14,560 nucleotides of DNA from TMED26 sp042088965. Its GTDB lineage: Bacteria > Pseudomonadota > Alphaproteobacteria > Thalassobaculales > Thalassobaculaceae. Made by a program: the position numbers and the translations under genes. This document shows, one piece after another, positions 7,052 through 13,671 of the stretch. The notes below the pieces were generated by a model. The model did no database searches, was not told the origin of the DNA, and worked only from the letters and a program-made list of their open reading frames with translations. Within the stretch, counting starts at the first letter, position 1. Every line of letters starts with the position of its first letter. The stretch lies in the NCBI GenBank assembly GCA_042088965.1, contig JBELLC010000080.1, forward strand, positions 1 to 14,560, in the 5' to 3' direction.

Positions 7052-8230
7052 ATGAAAGAAGCTGTGATTGTTTCAACCGCAAGAACACCGATTGGCAAAG
7101 CTTATCGCGGTGCCTTTAACATGACCAAAGGCGGCGCTTTGGGCGGTCACGCGATTGCCAACGCCGTTGCCAAAGCAGGCATTGACCCTGGCGAAGTTGA
7201 AGATTGCATCATGGGCTGCGCGCTGCCGCAAGGCACCACAGGCTATAATGTTGGCCGGGTGACGGCGATTGCAGGTGGACTGCCTGTGACCACAGCAGGT
7301 ATGACCATTGACAGGCAATGCTCCTCCGGGATGATGGCGATTGCTACCGCCGCCAAACAAATCACCGAAGATGGTTTTGGGGTGATGGTGGCCGGCGGGC
7401 TCGAGTCTATTTCTCTGGTACAGAATGAGCATAGCAATACCTTCATGATGCAAGATGATGTTGTGCTCTCGCATTCTAAAGATTTCTATATGCCGATGCT
7501 CAACACAGCGGAGGTTGTTGCCGCCCGCTATGGGGTCAGTCGCGCGGCGATGGATGAATTTGGCCTGCAAAGTCAAAATCGAGTTGCCGCCGCCCAAGCC
7601 GCTGGCAAATTTGATGATGAAATCGTCCCAATGACCACAGTCAAGGCGATCCAGAACAAAGAAACCGGCGCTATCCTGCATGAAGAGGTGACCATCAGTG
7701 CAGACGAAGGTGTGCGGGCCTCGACCCTGGACGGCGTCCAAAGTCTGAAAACCGTCATTGACGGCGGCAGTGTCACAGCCGGAAACGCCTCACAGTTGTC
7801 CGATGGTGCGTCGGCAACCGTGGTTATGGACAGTAAACTTGCCGCCCAAAAAGGTCTACAGCCCCTCGGCATCTATCGTGGCATGGCTGTTGCCGGGTGT
7901 GAGCCTGATGAAATGGGCATCGGCCCTGTCTTTGCCGTGCCCAAGCTGCTGGACCGGCATGGCTTGACCGTTGATGACATTGGCTTGTGGGAATTGAACG
8001 AAGCCTTTGCGGTGCAGGTACTTTATTGCCGCGACCGCTTGGGTATCGATAATGACAAGCTGAATGTTAACGGCGGGGCAATCGCTGTTGGCCATCCCTA
8101 TGGCATGTCCGGGGCCCGTCTGGTTGGCCATGCGCTACTGGAAGGCAAGCGCCGCGGCGTCAAATATGTCGTTGTCACCATGTGCATCGGCGGTGGTCAA
8201 GGGGCGGCTGGGTTATTCGAGGTCGCCTAG
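7052..8230 (+). CDS. Acetyl-CoA acyltransferase (thiolase)
   Basis: Thiolase of 392 residues, a normal full length. It catalyses CoA-dependent cleavage of a 3-ketoacyl-CoA, or the reverse condensation. All active-site elements are present: the nucleophile C90 in DRQCSSG, NEAFA, H348 in GGAIAVGHPYGMSGAR and the second cysteine C378 in CIGGGQG. These positions match those of classical bacterial biosynthetic and degradative thiolases. The N terminus (EAVIVSTARTPIGKAYRGAFN) is also typical. The ribosome binding site GGGGAG lies just before the ATG at 7052, after an AT-rich spacer. It is the last gene of the hydratase-dehydrogenase-thiolase operon and is followed by a strong hairpin terminator. 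Degradative use is more likely given the context, since no acetoacetyl-CoA reductase or PHB synthase is nearby. Chain-length preference cannot be read from the sequence. Confidence 0.94.
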   Translation: MKEAVIVSTARTPIGKAYRGAFNMTKGGALGGHAIANAVAKAGIDPGEVEDCIMGCALPQGTTGYNVGRVTAIAGGLPVTTAGMTIDRQCSSGMMAIATAAKQITEDGFGVMVAGGLESISLVQNEHSNTFMMQDDVVLSHSKDFYMPMLNTAEVVAARYGVSRAAMDEFGLQSQNRVAAAQAAGKFDDEIVPMTTVKAIQNKETGAILHEEVTISADEGVRASTLDGVQSLKTVIDGGSVTAGNASQLSDGASATVVMDSKLAAQKGLQPLGIYRGMAVAGCEPDEMGIGPVFAVPKLLDRHGLTVDDIGLWELNEAFAVQVLYCRDRLGIDNDKLNVNGGAIAVGHPYGMSGARLVGHALLEGKRRGVKYVVVTMCIGGGQGAAGLFEVA

Positions 8231-8259
8231 GCAGCGCGCCAAATGACCAACAATCGACA

Positions 8260-8285
8260 AGAGGCGCAGCACATGTTGCGCCTCT
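8260..8285 (+). terminator. Rho-independent terminator after thiolase gene
   Basis: An 11-bp stem, AGAGGCGCAGC pairing with GTTGCGCCTCT (one G-T wobble), closes an ACAT tetraloop and is followed by GTTTATTT. It begins 30 bp after the thiolase stop and ends 6 bp before the stop codon of the opposing FAH gene. It is strong for the plus strand. On the minus strand it is followed by TTGTCGATTGTT, so it may also work, less well, for the converging operon. Confidence 0.8.
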
Positions 8286-8291
8286 GTTTAT

Positions 8292-9077
8292 TTAGATGTC
8301 CTCTGCAATCACTGGATTGCTGAGGGTGCCAATGCCCCTAATCTCAATCTCACAGTGATCCCCTGGCTGCATGTTTTCCGCATCTCCCTCGGTGCCCATC
8401 CAAATCACATCACCTGGATAGAGGGTCAAATAACGTGACATGGCGCTGATATACCGGGCGACCCCAAACAACATGTGATTGGTTTTAAAAGAAATGACCT
8501 CACGGCCATTCAGGCGCACCGTGGTCTGTAGCGCATCCAAGTCCAGATCGGTTTCAATCCAGGGTCCCATCGGCTTGAAACTATCGGTATTCTTGGCCCG
8601 CCAAAAGGTCCGATCGTCATTTTGCCAGCGACGCTCACTGACATCATTGCCAATGGTATAGCCAAAGACGTAATCAAGCGCGTCAGCCTCACTGACGTGT
8701 TTTGCTTGGCGGCCAATAACGGCCACCAATTCGCCCTCATACTGAAATAAATCGCTGGCATCAGAAGGTTTCACAATCGGCTCACCAGAGGCGATTAAGG
8801 CATTATTGGCGCGGTAACCAATGTCTGGTTTTTCTGGAATATTTGGCGTTGTCCCGGCAATGCGCGCTTGCTCAATAACGTGGTCAGCATAATTAAAGCC
8901 TGCCGCGTAAAAGGTTTTGGGCCACACTGGCACCAGCAGCTTTGCTGTTGCTAAATCGCGTTCCGTTGTTGCTGTCCACGTCCCCATTATGGGATCGCCC
9001 TCGCCCAGCAGAATACGATCTGCCTGAACTTGTCCATAAACGGCTTGGCCGCCCACATCAACCCGTCCCCAACGCAT
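8292..9077 (-). CDS. Fumarylacetoacetate hydrolase family protein
   Basis: Cytoplasmic metal-dependent enzyme of the FAH fold, 261 residues. Family members hydrolyse or decarboxylate beta-diketo acids, acylpyruvates or oxaloacetate-like compounds, or hydrate or isomerise 2-hydroxydienoates. The conserved metal ligands are E114 and E116 in FQYEGELVAVIG and D145 in GNDVSERRWQ. H66 in the segment GFNYADH matches the usual catalytic-lid histidine. FKPMGPWI and the C-terminal PGDVIWMGTEGD block complete the pattern, although the usual TGTPxG loop is altered to MGTEGD. The first 50 residues are a short N-terminal extension as in YisK/HpaG-like members. AAAGGAT precedes the ATG at 9077. It is the third gene of the GMC-dioxygenase-FAH operon, 26 bp after the dioxygenase. 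The exact reaction is undetermined. Confidence 0.88.
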   Translation of the reverse strand: MRWGRVDVGGQAVYGQVQADRILLGEGDPIMGTWTATTERDLATAKLLVPVWPKTFYAAGFNYADHVIEQARIAGTTPNIPEKPDIGYRANNALIASGEPIVKPSDASDLFQYEGELVAVIGRQAKHVSEADALDYVFGYTIGNDVSERRWQNDDRTFWRAKNTDSFKPMGPWIETDLDLDALQTTVRLNGREVISFKTNHMLFGVARYISAMSRYLTLYPGDVIWMGTEGDAENMQPGDHCEIEIRGIGTLSNPVIAEDI

Positions 9078-9103
9078 AGCCCTATCCTTTTAAATTATGT
9101 CGC

Positions 9104-9994
9104 TCAACGATATCGCGGGTTTTCAAAAACCCGGTCTGCCATGACCTGGCAGCGCTGCATCATGCGATGTTGATGCGGCCCGTAATCGGCAACTGCGTAA
9201 TGCAACGTCATGATATTATCCCACATCATCAAATCGCCCTCGGTCCATTGATGGCGATACAAGAAGTCATCTTGCAGTTGATGGTCGAATAAAAACTTCA
9301 GGACCGCCGCACTCTCGGCTGAGTCCCAGCCATCAATGCAGGTCGCATAGCCCGGATTGGCATACAGAACCCGCGTCCCTGATACCGGATGGGTCATCAC
9401 CGCCGGATGCGACACAGGCGGTTTTTTGGCCCGTTGTTCCGCCGTAAGCGGTTGCCGGTCACTGCCGGGACGGGCGCGCATACGCTCCCAAAACAGATTG
9501 AAATCATGGGTAATCGTCGCCCCATCAAGCCGCTGCTTCAGATCATCGGGCAAAGCCTGATAAGCGGCGGCCATATTTGCAAACCGGGTCTCACCAAGAG
9601 GCCTGCCATCCGCATCATGAGGCACTTTGAGAGCAAACAGCACATTCGCCAGAGCGATGGTCTGGCTATAGGACATGTCAGTGTGCCAATCTTGCCCAGC
9701 ATCGGCGAGGCCGAGCGGCTGCCCTGCCTCATCCAGCATATTGCTCAAGATCATGATTTCAGGATGCGTGCTGCCCGCATTCAGATTAGCGACATTCACT
9801 TCCAGCGAGCCAAAACAGCTGGCAAATGCCTTTTGTTCTGCGGGCCCCACATTTTGATTTGGAAAGCGCAGCACACCATAACGCGCCAAGGCGACCAGCA
9901 CTGTTTCAATGGCCGCAGCATCTAGCGGCCGCGACACGTCTAACCCGTTAATCGTTGCCCCTAACACAGCATCATCTGCAACCACGGTCACCAT
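9104..9994 (-). CDS. TauD/TfdA-family Fe(II)/2-oxoglutarate dioxygenase
   Basis: Non-haem iron dioxygenase, 296 residues from the chosen start, normal for the TauD/TfdA family. These enzymes hydroxylate a substrate, often releasing a sulfonate, phenoxy or amine group, while converting 2-oxoglutarate to succinate and CO2. The facial triad is H104 and D106 in DWHTDMSYSQ and H265 in WDNIMTLHYAVADY. The arginine that binds 2-oxoglutarate lies in the following HRMMQR stretch (R277 or R281). The N-terminal GATINGLDVSRPL block is also typical. I chose ATG 9994 over GTG 9997 because AAAGGGGA (10008-10001) is then about 7 bases upstream, whereas it is only 4 from the GTG. It lies 18 bp after the GMC stop in the same operon. 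No taurine-transport genes accompany it, so taurine is not implied. Confidence 0.9.
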   Translation of the reverse strand: MVTVVADDAVLGATINGLDVSRPLDAAAIETVLVALARYGVLRFPNQNVGPAEQKAFASCFGSLEVNVANLNAGSTHPEIMILSNMLDEAGQPLGLADAGQDWHTDMSYSQTIALANVLFALKVPHDADGRPLGETRFANMAAAYQALPDDLKQRLDGATITHDFNLFWERMRARPGSDRQPLTAEQRAKKPPVSHPAVMTHPVSGTRVLYANPGYATCIDGWDSAESAAVLKFLFDHQLQDDFLYRHQWTEGDLMMWDNIMTLHYAVADYGPHQHRMMQRCQVMADRVFENPRYR

Positions 9995-10012
9995 CACTCA
10001 TCCCCTTTGGCG

Positions 10013-11608
10013 TTATCGATGATCCGCCAGGATCATATCAGCAGCTTTTTCTGCAATCATCATCACAGGCGCATTTGTATTGCCGCTGGTCAACCGTGGC
10101 ATCACTGAGGCGTCCACAACCCGCAGCCCGCGGAGCCCATTCACCCGCAAACGATCATCAACGACTGCCTCGGCATCACTGCCCATCCGACAGGTGCCGA
10201 CCGGATGATAAACCGTTGCCCCTGTATCGCGGGCAAATTGCAGCAATGCCGCGTCATCATCAATTTTTACCCCCGGCGTGAGTTCCTCCACCACATAAGG
10301 CGCCATCCTGCTTGTGGCCATCAATTCACGGGCGATTTTCAGGCCGGCAATGTGAACCTGTTGGTCAACTTGGGTGGTGAGGAAGTTTGGCTCAATGCGG
10401 GGGGCAGCTGTCGCTTCAGGGGTGACCGCATGCACCGAACCACGGCTTTCCGGGCGCAATTGGCATGGCCCAATGGTCAGCCCCGGAAACTTATCAAAAG
10501 TTCGTTTATTGGGGTCTTTAAAGGTGGCATGGACAATATGATATTGAATATCAGCGTCCTCAAGACCCGGGTGGCTTTTCACAAAACCAGCAATAACCCC
10601 AGCCGGCAATGTCAACGCACCGCGCTTTTGAACAAAATATTTAAAGGCCTCACCCAAAAGCGGTAACCCACGGGTCAACCGATTTAAGCTATCGACATTC
10701 TGCAAGCGCCAACTGCCGCGGGAGATATAATGATCCTGCAAATTCTCGCCTACTGAAGGTCGATCACAGACAACCTCGACAGCCAAATCTTGTAACCGGC
10801 GGCCATCGCCAATCCCCGATAATTCCAACAGCTGTGGTGACTGAATGGCCCCCGCCGCAAGGATCACTTCGCGGCGAGCTTTCATGACCCGCTGTTGACC
10901 ATTCTGCTCAAAGGCAACGCCGACGGCCCGGCCCTCTTCGATCACCACCTTATGCACCATGGCACCGGTTTCAATGCGCAGGTTTTTGCGTTGCTGGCGA
11001 ATGGGGTTGATATAAGCGCTTTTGGCGCTGAAGCGACGGCCAGCTTTTTGGGTCGCTTGGAAATAGGTAAAACCAGCTTGCGAGGCGGCGTTATAATCAT
11101 GGTGTTTTGGGTAACCAAGCTGGCCGCCGGCTTCAATCACCTCCTCAAGCAGATCGTACCGCTCCGTCGGTAAGGCGACATTAACGGGTCCATCGCTGCC
11201 GTGAAAATCGTCACCGCCCTGTTCGTAACTTTCAGACTTTTTGAAATACGGCAGCACGTCATCAAACGACCAGCCTCGGCACCCGAGCTGGGCCCAGGTA
11301 TCAAAATCACGCGGCTGGCCGCGCACATAAAGCATGCCGTTAATGGCGCTGGAGCCACCCAATACTTTACCGCGCGGCACCGGGATCGGGCGATGACCAC
11401 TGCTTTCCTGGCGCTCGGTTTGGAACAGCCAGTTAATCGCGGGGTTGGTCATGGTTTTGATGTAACCAACCGGCATGTGAATCCACGGATTGCGGTCTTC
11501 GCCGCCCGCCTCCAGCAGGCCAACAGTTACCTTTGGATCCGCGCTTAATCGATTGGCCAAAACACAGCCCGCTGAGCCACCACCAATAATGATATAATCG
11601 ACGTCCAT
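10013..11608 (-). CDS. GMC-family FAD-dependent alcohol dehydrogenase
   Basis: Flavoprotein of the glucose-methanol-choline oxidoreductase family, 531 residues from the chosen start, normal for the AlkJ/BetA-like branch. It oxidises an alcohol to an aldehyde. The N-terminal FAD site is IIIGGGSAGCVLANRLS (GxGxxG-like at residues 9-14). GMC signature 1 is around GKVLGGSSAINGM, and signature 2 is GAIQSPQLLELSGIG. The active-site pair is H468 in YHPVGTCRMG and N512 in SGNTNAP, matching the catalytic His and Asn of choline oxidase. HPVGTCRMG is the general alcohol-dehydrogenase form and does not specify choline. ATG 11608 is preferred: it is followed at once by the FAD fold and preceded by AGAGGGGG. 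The open frame extends 33 codons further upstream, but those encode a repetitive CKCKSKSK stretch made by a DNA repeat and resemble no family member. It is the first gene of the operon. Confidence 0.92.
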   Translation of the reverse strand: MDVDYIIIGGGSAGCVLANRLSADPKVTVGLLEAGGEDRNPWIHMPVGYIKTMTNPAINWLFQTERQESSGHRPIPVPRGKVLGGSSAINGMLYVRGQPRDFDTWAQLGCRGWSFDDVLPYFKKSESYEQGGDDFHGSDGPVNVALPTERYDLLEEVIEAGGQLGYPKHHDYNAASQAGFTYFQATQKAGRRFSAKSAYINPIRQQRKNLRIETGAMVHKVVIEEGRAVGVAFEQNGQQRVMKARREVILAAGAIQSPQLLELSGIGDGRRLQDLAVEVVCDRPSVGENLQDHYISRGSWRLQNVDSLNRLTRGLPLLGEAFKYFVQKRGALTLPAGVIAGFVKSHPGLEDADIQYHIVHATFKDPNKRTFDKFPGLTIGPCQLRPESRGSVHAVTPEATAAPRIEPNFLTTQVDQQVHIAGLKIARELMATSRMAPYVVEELTPGVKIDDDAALLQFARDTGATVYHPVGTCRMGSDAEAVVDDRLRVNGLRGLRVVDASVMPRLTSGNTNAPVMMIAEKAADMILADHR

Positions 11609-11617
11609 GATCCCCCT

Positions 11618-11653
11618 CTTACTTTTACTCTTACTTTTACTCTTACACTTACA
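11618..11653 (-). repeat. Six tandem GTAARN hexamers in the GMC gene leader
   Basis: Read on the minus strand, six consecutive hexamers (GTAAGT, GTAAGA, GTAAAA, GTAAGA, GTAAAA, GTAAGA) lie just upstream of the GMC gene. The last one runs into the AGAGGGGG ribosome binding site, which ends 3 bases before ATG 11608. The array is purine-rich on the transcript. It is probably part of the untranslated leader: in frame it would code for alternating Lys with Cys or Ser, which no GMC protein carries. Any change in copy number would alter leader length in steps of 6 without shifting a reading frame. Confidence 0.85.
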
Positions 11654-11766
11654 CTGACTCACGGATGGTAAAAACGCCCTCCCGTCAGCATTAAACGCAA
11701 ACCGCAAGCGCGTTCCCCCCGTTTTTTAAAGAGGGCAAAACAACGCGGTAACGCCAGTTGAAACGT

Positions 11767-11781
11767 GCATTGACTCAATGC
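11767..11781. promoter_or_regulatory. Palindrome GCATTG-ACT-CAATGC, candidate operator
   Basis: A perfect inverted repeat with two 6-bp arms and a 3-bp centre lies roughly midway between the divergent GMC operon and the cupin gene. A TTGACT sequence resembling a -35 box overlaps it at 11770-11775, but no good -10 lies at the right distance. The form and position suit a dimeric regulator acting on both promoters. This is inference from position and symmetry only. Confidence 0.35.
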
Positions 11782-11897
11782 CAGAAGAGTTTAGCAGGCC
11801 CACCTGTTAGGTCCAGCCTGGGTTTGCCATAATTTGCGCTCTTCATTTTGCTTGCCGCTTGCTCTAGGCTTTCCGGCAAAGAGGGGGGAAGTGAACC

Positions 11898-12647
11898 ATG
11901 AAATTTCATACAACAGCGCCAAGTGCTGCAAAGTCACGTCGGCAAGTGAACGTGCACGCACAGCCTTACATGATCAGTGATTATATCGGCGCAGCGCCGC
12001 GACGCGGTGCCTATGTGGCCGGCAATGAAAGCAATGATAACGGCCTGCCGCAAGGTTTCCTGGTCGAGCAGCCTGCAGGCGCGTCAACTCAGCCTCATTT
12101 TCATATTCATCCACAATTTCAACTGGTGATGGATGGCAGCGGGATGCTTGGGAAACATGCGCTCGGCCCTTTGTCATTGCACTATGTCAACGGCTTCACA
12201 CCCTATGGACCTATCCGCGCAGGGAACACTGGGTTGCTGTATTTCACCCTTAGACGCTATTGGGACCCAGGTGCCAAATATATGCCAGCAAGCCGCGAAC
12301 AGCTGGTCAAAGGCAACCAGCGCACCCGCGTCGGGGATGTTGATCCCGCAACCACTGTGCGCTTGCCAGAACTCACGACCACGATCACAACGCCCGTCAT
12401 CGAGGTTGAGGCGGACGGTCTCGCGGCATGGCTTATCCAAGCGGGGCCTGGCATGCAACTGCCGACGCCCCCCGCACCCGAGGGGGATGGTCAATATCAC
12501 ATTGTGGTGGCTGGCGATGTGCGGCTACACAATCACCATCTAGAACGTTTGTCATGCGGCTTTGTTGGCGCGCAAGAGAGCCCGCTTGCATACCAGGCTG
12601 GCGATCAGGGCGCTGCCATGATGATCTGCCAATTCCCGCGCCCTTAA
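11898..12647 (+). CDS. Cupin-fold protein of unknown function (possible bicupin)
   Basis: Protein of 249 residues that I do not recognise at the family level beyond a cupin fold. The first barrel is marked by QPHFHIHPQFQLVMDGSG: H67, H69 and H71 supply the HxH-type metal ligands, but the position normally holding Glu has Q75. The companion motif GPIRAGNTGLLYF lacks the usual final His. Residues 170-249 (from VIEVEADG to the end, including QYHIVVAGDVRLHNHHLE) look like a second, degenerate barrel, so a bicupin is possible. There is no signal peptide or membrane segment. It could be a dioxygenase, isomerase or sugar-binding-type cupin. AGAGGGGGGAA gives a strong ribosome binding site for ATG 11898. 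It is transcribed away from the GMC-dioxygenase-FAH operon and shares its intergenic region, suggesting, but not proving, a linked role. Confidence 0.7.
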   Translation: MKFHTTAPSAAKSRRQVNVHAQPYMISDYIGAAPRRGAYVAGNESNDNGLPQGFLVEQPAGASTQPHFHIHPQFQLVMDGSGMLGKHALGPLSLHYVNGFTPYGPIRAGNTGLLYFTLRRYWDPGAKYMPASREQLVKGNQRTRVGDVDPATTVRLPELTTTITTPVIEVEADGLAAWLIQAGPGMQLPTPPAPEGDGQYHIVVAGDVRLHNHHLERLSCGFVGAQESPLAYQAGDQGAAMMICQFPRP

Positions 12648-12691
12648 CATCCACATTAAATGTCTAAGCGGCGATCCTCTGGGGCCCACGC

Positions 12692-12706
12692 AACGATTAA
12701 GTCGTT
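12692..12706 (+). terminator. Weak hairpin after the cupin gene
   Basis: AACGA and TCGTT form a 5-bp stem around a TTAAG loop, followed by AGCTTTT. It sits 45 bp after the cupin stop and touches the flaF stop codon of the converging operon. The stem is short and AT-rich, so it is at best a weak terminator. It is the only candidate in the 57-bp convergent gap. Confidence 0.25.
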
Positions 12707-13136
12707 AGCTTTTCGTAACCATTTCAGCAACTGAATTTGGCGCAGCCTCGGGAATTTCCGTTGCCTGTGATGAGGGTGATAAACCGCGCAAAATCGCCCG
12801 ATTAACAGCGATTAAAGCGCCAATATCACCATCATTATTATCTAAAATGGTACCGGTTTCTTTATTCACCCAAATCCCTAAACTGACGATGTCAGCGCGC
12901 AATTCTTTGGGCAGTGGGTTTGTCGCAACCCCGGAATCATGAATGAACAAATCCCAAACTTTTTTGTTCCATGTCACCGCATCAACAACTTTCGCCATCT
13001 TTGCGGGATCCTTCGCTGCTGTTGCGAACAAAGGCTGACAATCAATCAATGCAGCTGTCACCTGACCGAGGAGACGATATTCTCTATGACGCTGTGATTC
13101 TGTTTGATTAGCTGTTTTTTGATAAGCGCTGTACAT
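12705..13136 (-). CDS. flaF: Flagellar biosynthesis regulator FlaF
   Basis: Cytoplasmic regulator of flagellin synthesis or secretion, found in alphaproteobacteria, where it works together with FlbT. It is 143 residues from the chosen start. Family landmarks are AYQKTANQTESQRHREYRLL near the N terminus, LGQVTAALIDC, the WNKKVWDLF helix, NPLPKELRADIVSLGIWVNKET and a final AVNRAILRGLS. About 25 residues after that (Ser/Thr/Glu/Ala-rich tail) go beyond the usual family end. ATG 13136 is preferred to the GTG at 13139 because AAGGAGTC (13148-13141) lies 6 bases before it. That ribosome binding site overlaps the flbT stop codon, indicating translational coupling. It is the last gene of the flagellin-flbT-flaF operon. 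In Caulobacter, FlaF is needed for flagellin production and opposes FlbT. Confidence 0.92.
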   Translation of the reverse strand: MYSAYQKTANQTESQRHREYRLLGQVTAALIDCQPLFATAAKDPAKMAKVVDAVTWNKKVWDLFIHDSGVATNPLPKELRADIVSLGIWVNKETGTILDNNDGDIGALIAVNRAILRGLSPSSQATEIPEAAPNSVAEMVTKS

Positions 13137-13146
13137 CACTGACTCC

Positions 13147-13545
13147 TTAAACTTTACCGAAGTTTAGCAATTCTGTTTCATAATTGATCAGCGAGCGACA
13201 GGTTTTCAGCGCACGATAATATCGCTTTGAATGAACTTCATCGACAATGTGCAAGAGCGCGCGGCGAACATCTGTAAATGTTGTGACGGCCATAAATTCT
13301 TCGACAAACTCCATCAGTCGTCGCTTGTAAGCATTATCCTCGTCACCATCCAAATACATGAGAAGAATCATAAAATATATACGTTTTGCAGGCGTATTTG
13401 CGTCCTCTTCCTGCATGATATCCTTTTCAAGAAGAATCATTGCCTCGTTCTGTAGAATCAATGACGCGCCTTTGCTGCCAGCGACCATGACGGCACCGTT
13501 GACAACAAATTTCTCACCTGACTTCACATTTATCTTTAAAGGCAT
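13147..13545 (-). CDS. flbT: Flagellar biosynthesis repressor FlbT
   Basis: Post-transcriptional regulator of flagellin. In Caulobacter FlbT binds the 5' leader of flagellin mRNA and promotes its decay until the hook is complete. It is 132 residues, normal length. Recognisable blocks are MPLKINVKSGEKFVVNGAVM at the N terminus, the GSKGASLILQNEAMILLEKDIM region, TPAKRIYFMILLMYLDGD and the C-terminal helices ending VHSKRYYRALKTCRSLINYE. The start ATG at 13545 has no clear Shine-Dalgarno (only GAGA about 10 bases upstream), which suggests modest translation relative to the abundant flagellin upstream. The gene lies 126 bp after flagellin, with a hairpin in between, and 10 bp before the flaF ATG. 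Confidence 0.94.
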   Translation of the reverse strand: MPLKINVKSGEKFVVNGAVMVAGSKGASLILQNEAMILLEKDIMQEEDANTPAKRIYFMILLMYLDGDEDNAYKRRLMEFVEEFMAVTTFTDVRRALLHIVDEVHSKRYYRALKTCRSLINYETELLNFGKV

Positions 13546-13599
13546 GAGGTCGAATCTCGCATTTCCGGTGTCACTGTCAAGGCTTGTTATTCACAGCAC

Positions 13600-13648
13600 C
13601 CCATGAAAGATTGGAAGTGCGACCTTCGCCGCACTTCCACCCATGAAA
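13600..13648 (-). promoter_or_regulatory. Hairpin flanked by direct repeats between flagellin and flbT
   Basis: A 10-bp perfect stem (13612-13621 with 13630-13639, arms TGGAAGTGCG and CGCACTTCCA on the plus strand) closes an 8-base loop. It is bracketed by two copies of CCCATGAAA at 13600-13608 and 13640-13648, exactly 40 bp apart. It begins about 30 bp after the flagellin stop. The transcript continues ATCTTTCATGGG, not a real U-tract, so it may act as a partial terminator or as a 3' stabiliser that raises flagellin over flbT expression. No sigma-54 promoter for flbT is visible here. Confidence 0.55.
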
Positions 13649-13671
13649 TAAACCAGCAAAATTGTTGAAAT

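Larger units (their letters stand above)
11609..11897. promoter_or_regulatory. Divergent intergenic region, GMC operon / cupin gene
   Basis: This 289-bp region separates two genes facing away from each other and must contain both promoters. It holds the hexamer array, a larger inverted repeat with CGCGTT (11709-11714) and AACGCG (11742-11747) around a C-rich and T-rich centre, and a perfect 6-3-6 palindrome at 11767-11781. The cupin ribosome binding site AGAGGGGGGAA is at about 11880-11890. I cannot identify a convincing -35/-10 pair on either strand. No regulator gene is adjacent. Confidence 0.45.

Noticed and set aside
7073..7741. A 222-codon open frame antisense to the thiolase gene
   Set aside because: It lies wholly inside a thiolase gene with all catalytic residues, its translation is rich in His, Gly, Asn and Cys without any domain, and it has no ribosome binding site. 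It is a codon-bias shadow.
9389..9925. A 178-codon open frame antisense to the dioxygenase gene
   Set aside because: It is fully covered by the TauD-type gene, which has its complete iron-binding triad. The antisense product has no recognisable motif.
9104..9994. Annotation of the dioxygenase as taurine dioxygenase
   Set aside because: Only the family-level metal and 2-oxoglutarate residues are visible, and there are no taurine uptake or sulfonate genes nearby.
10013..11608. Annotation of the GMC enzyme as choline dehydrogenase (betA)
   Set aside because: The active-site segment HPVGTCRMG is the general GMC alcohol-dehydrogenase form, and no betaine-aldehyde dehydrogenase, BetI or choline transporter is present.
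11609..11707. A 33-codon N-terminal extension of the GMC dehydrogenase
   Set aside because: It encodes a repetitive Cys/Ser-Lys stretch generated by the hexamer array, precedes a good Shine-Dalgarno and ATG, and has no counterpart in the family, where the protein begins close to the FAD motif.
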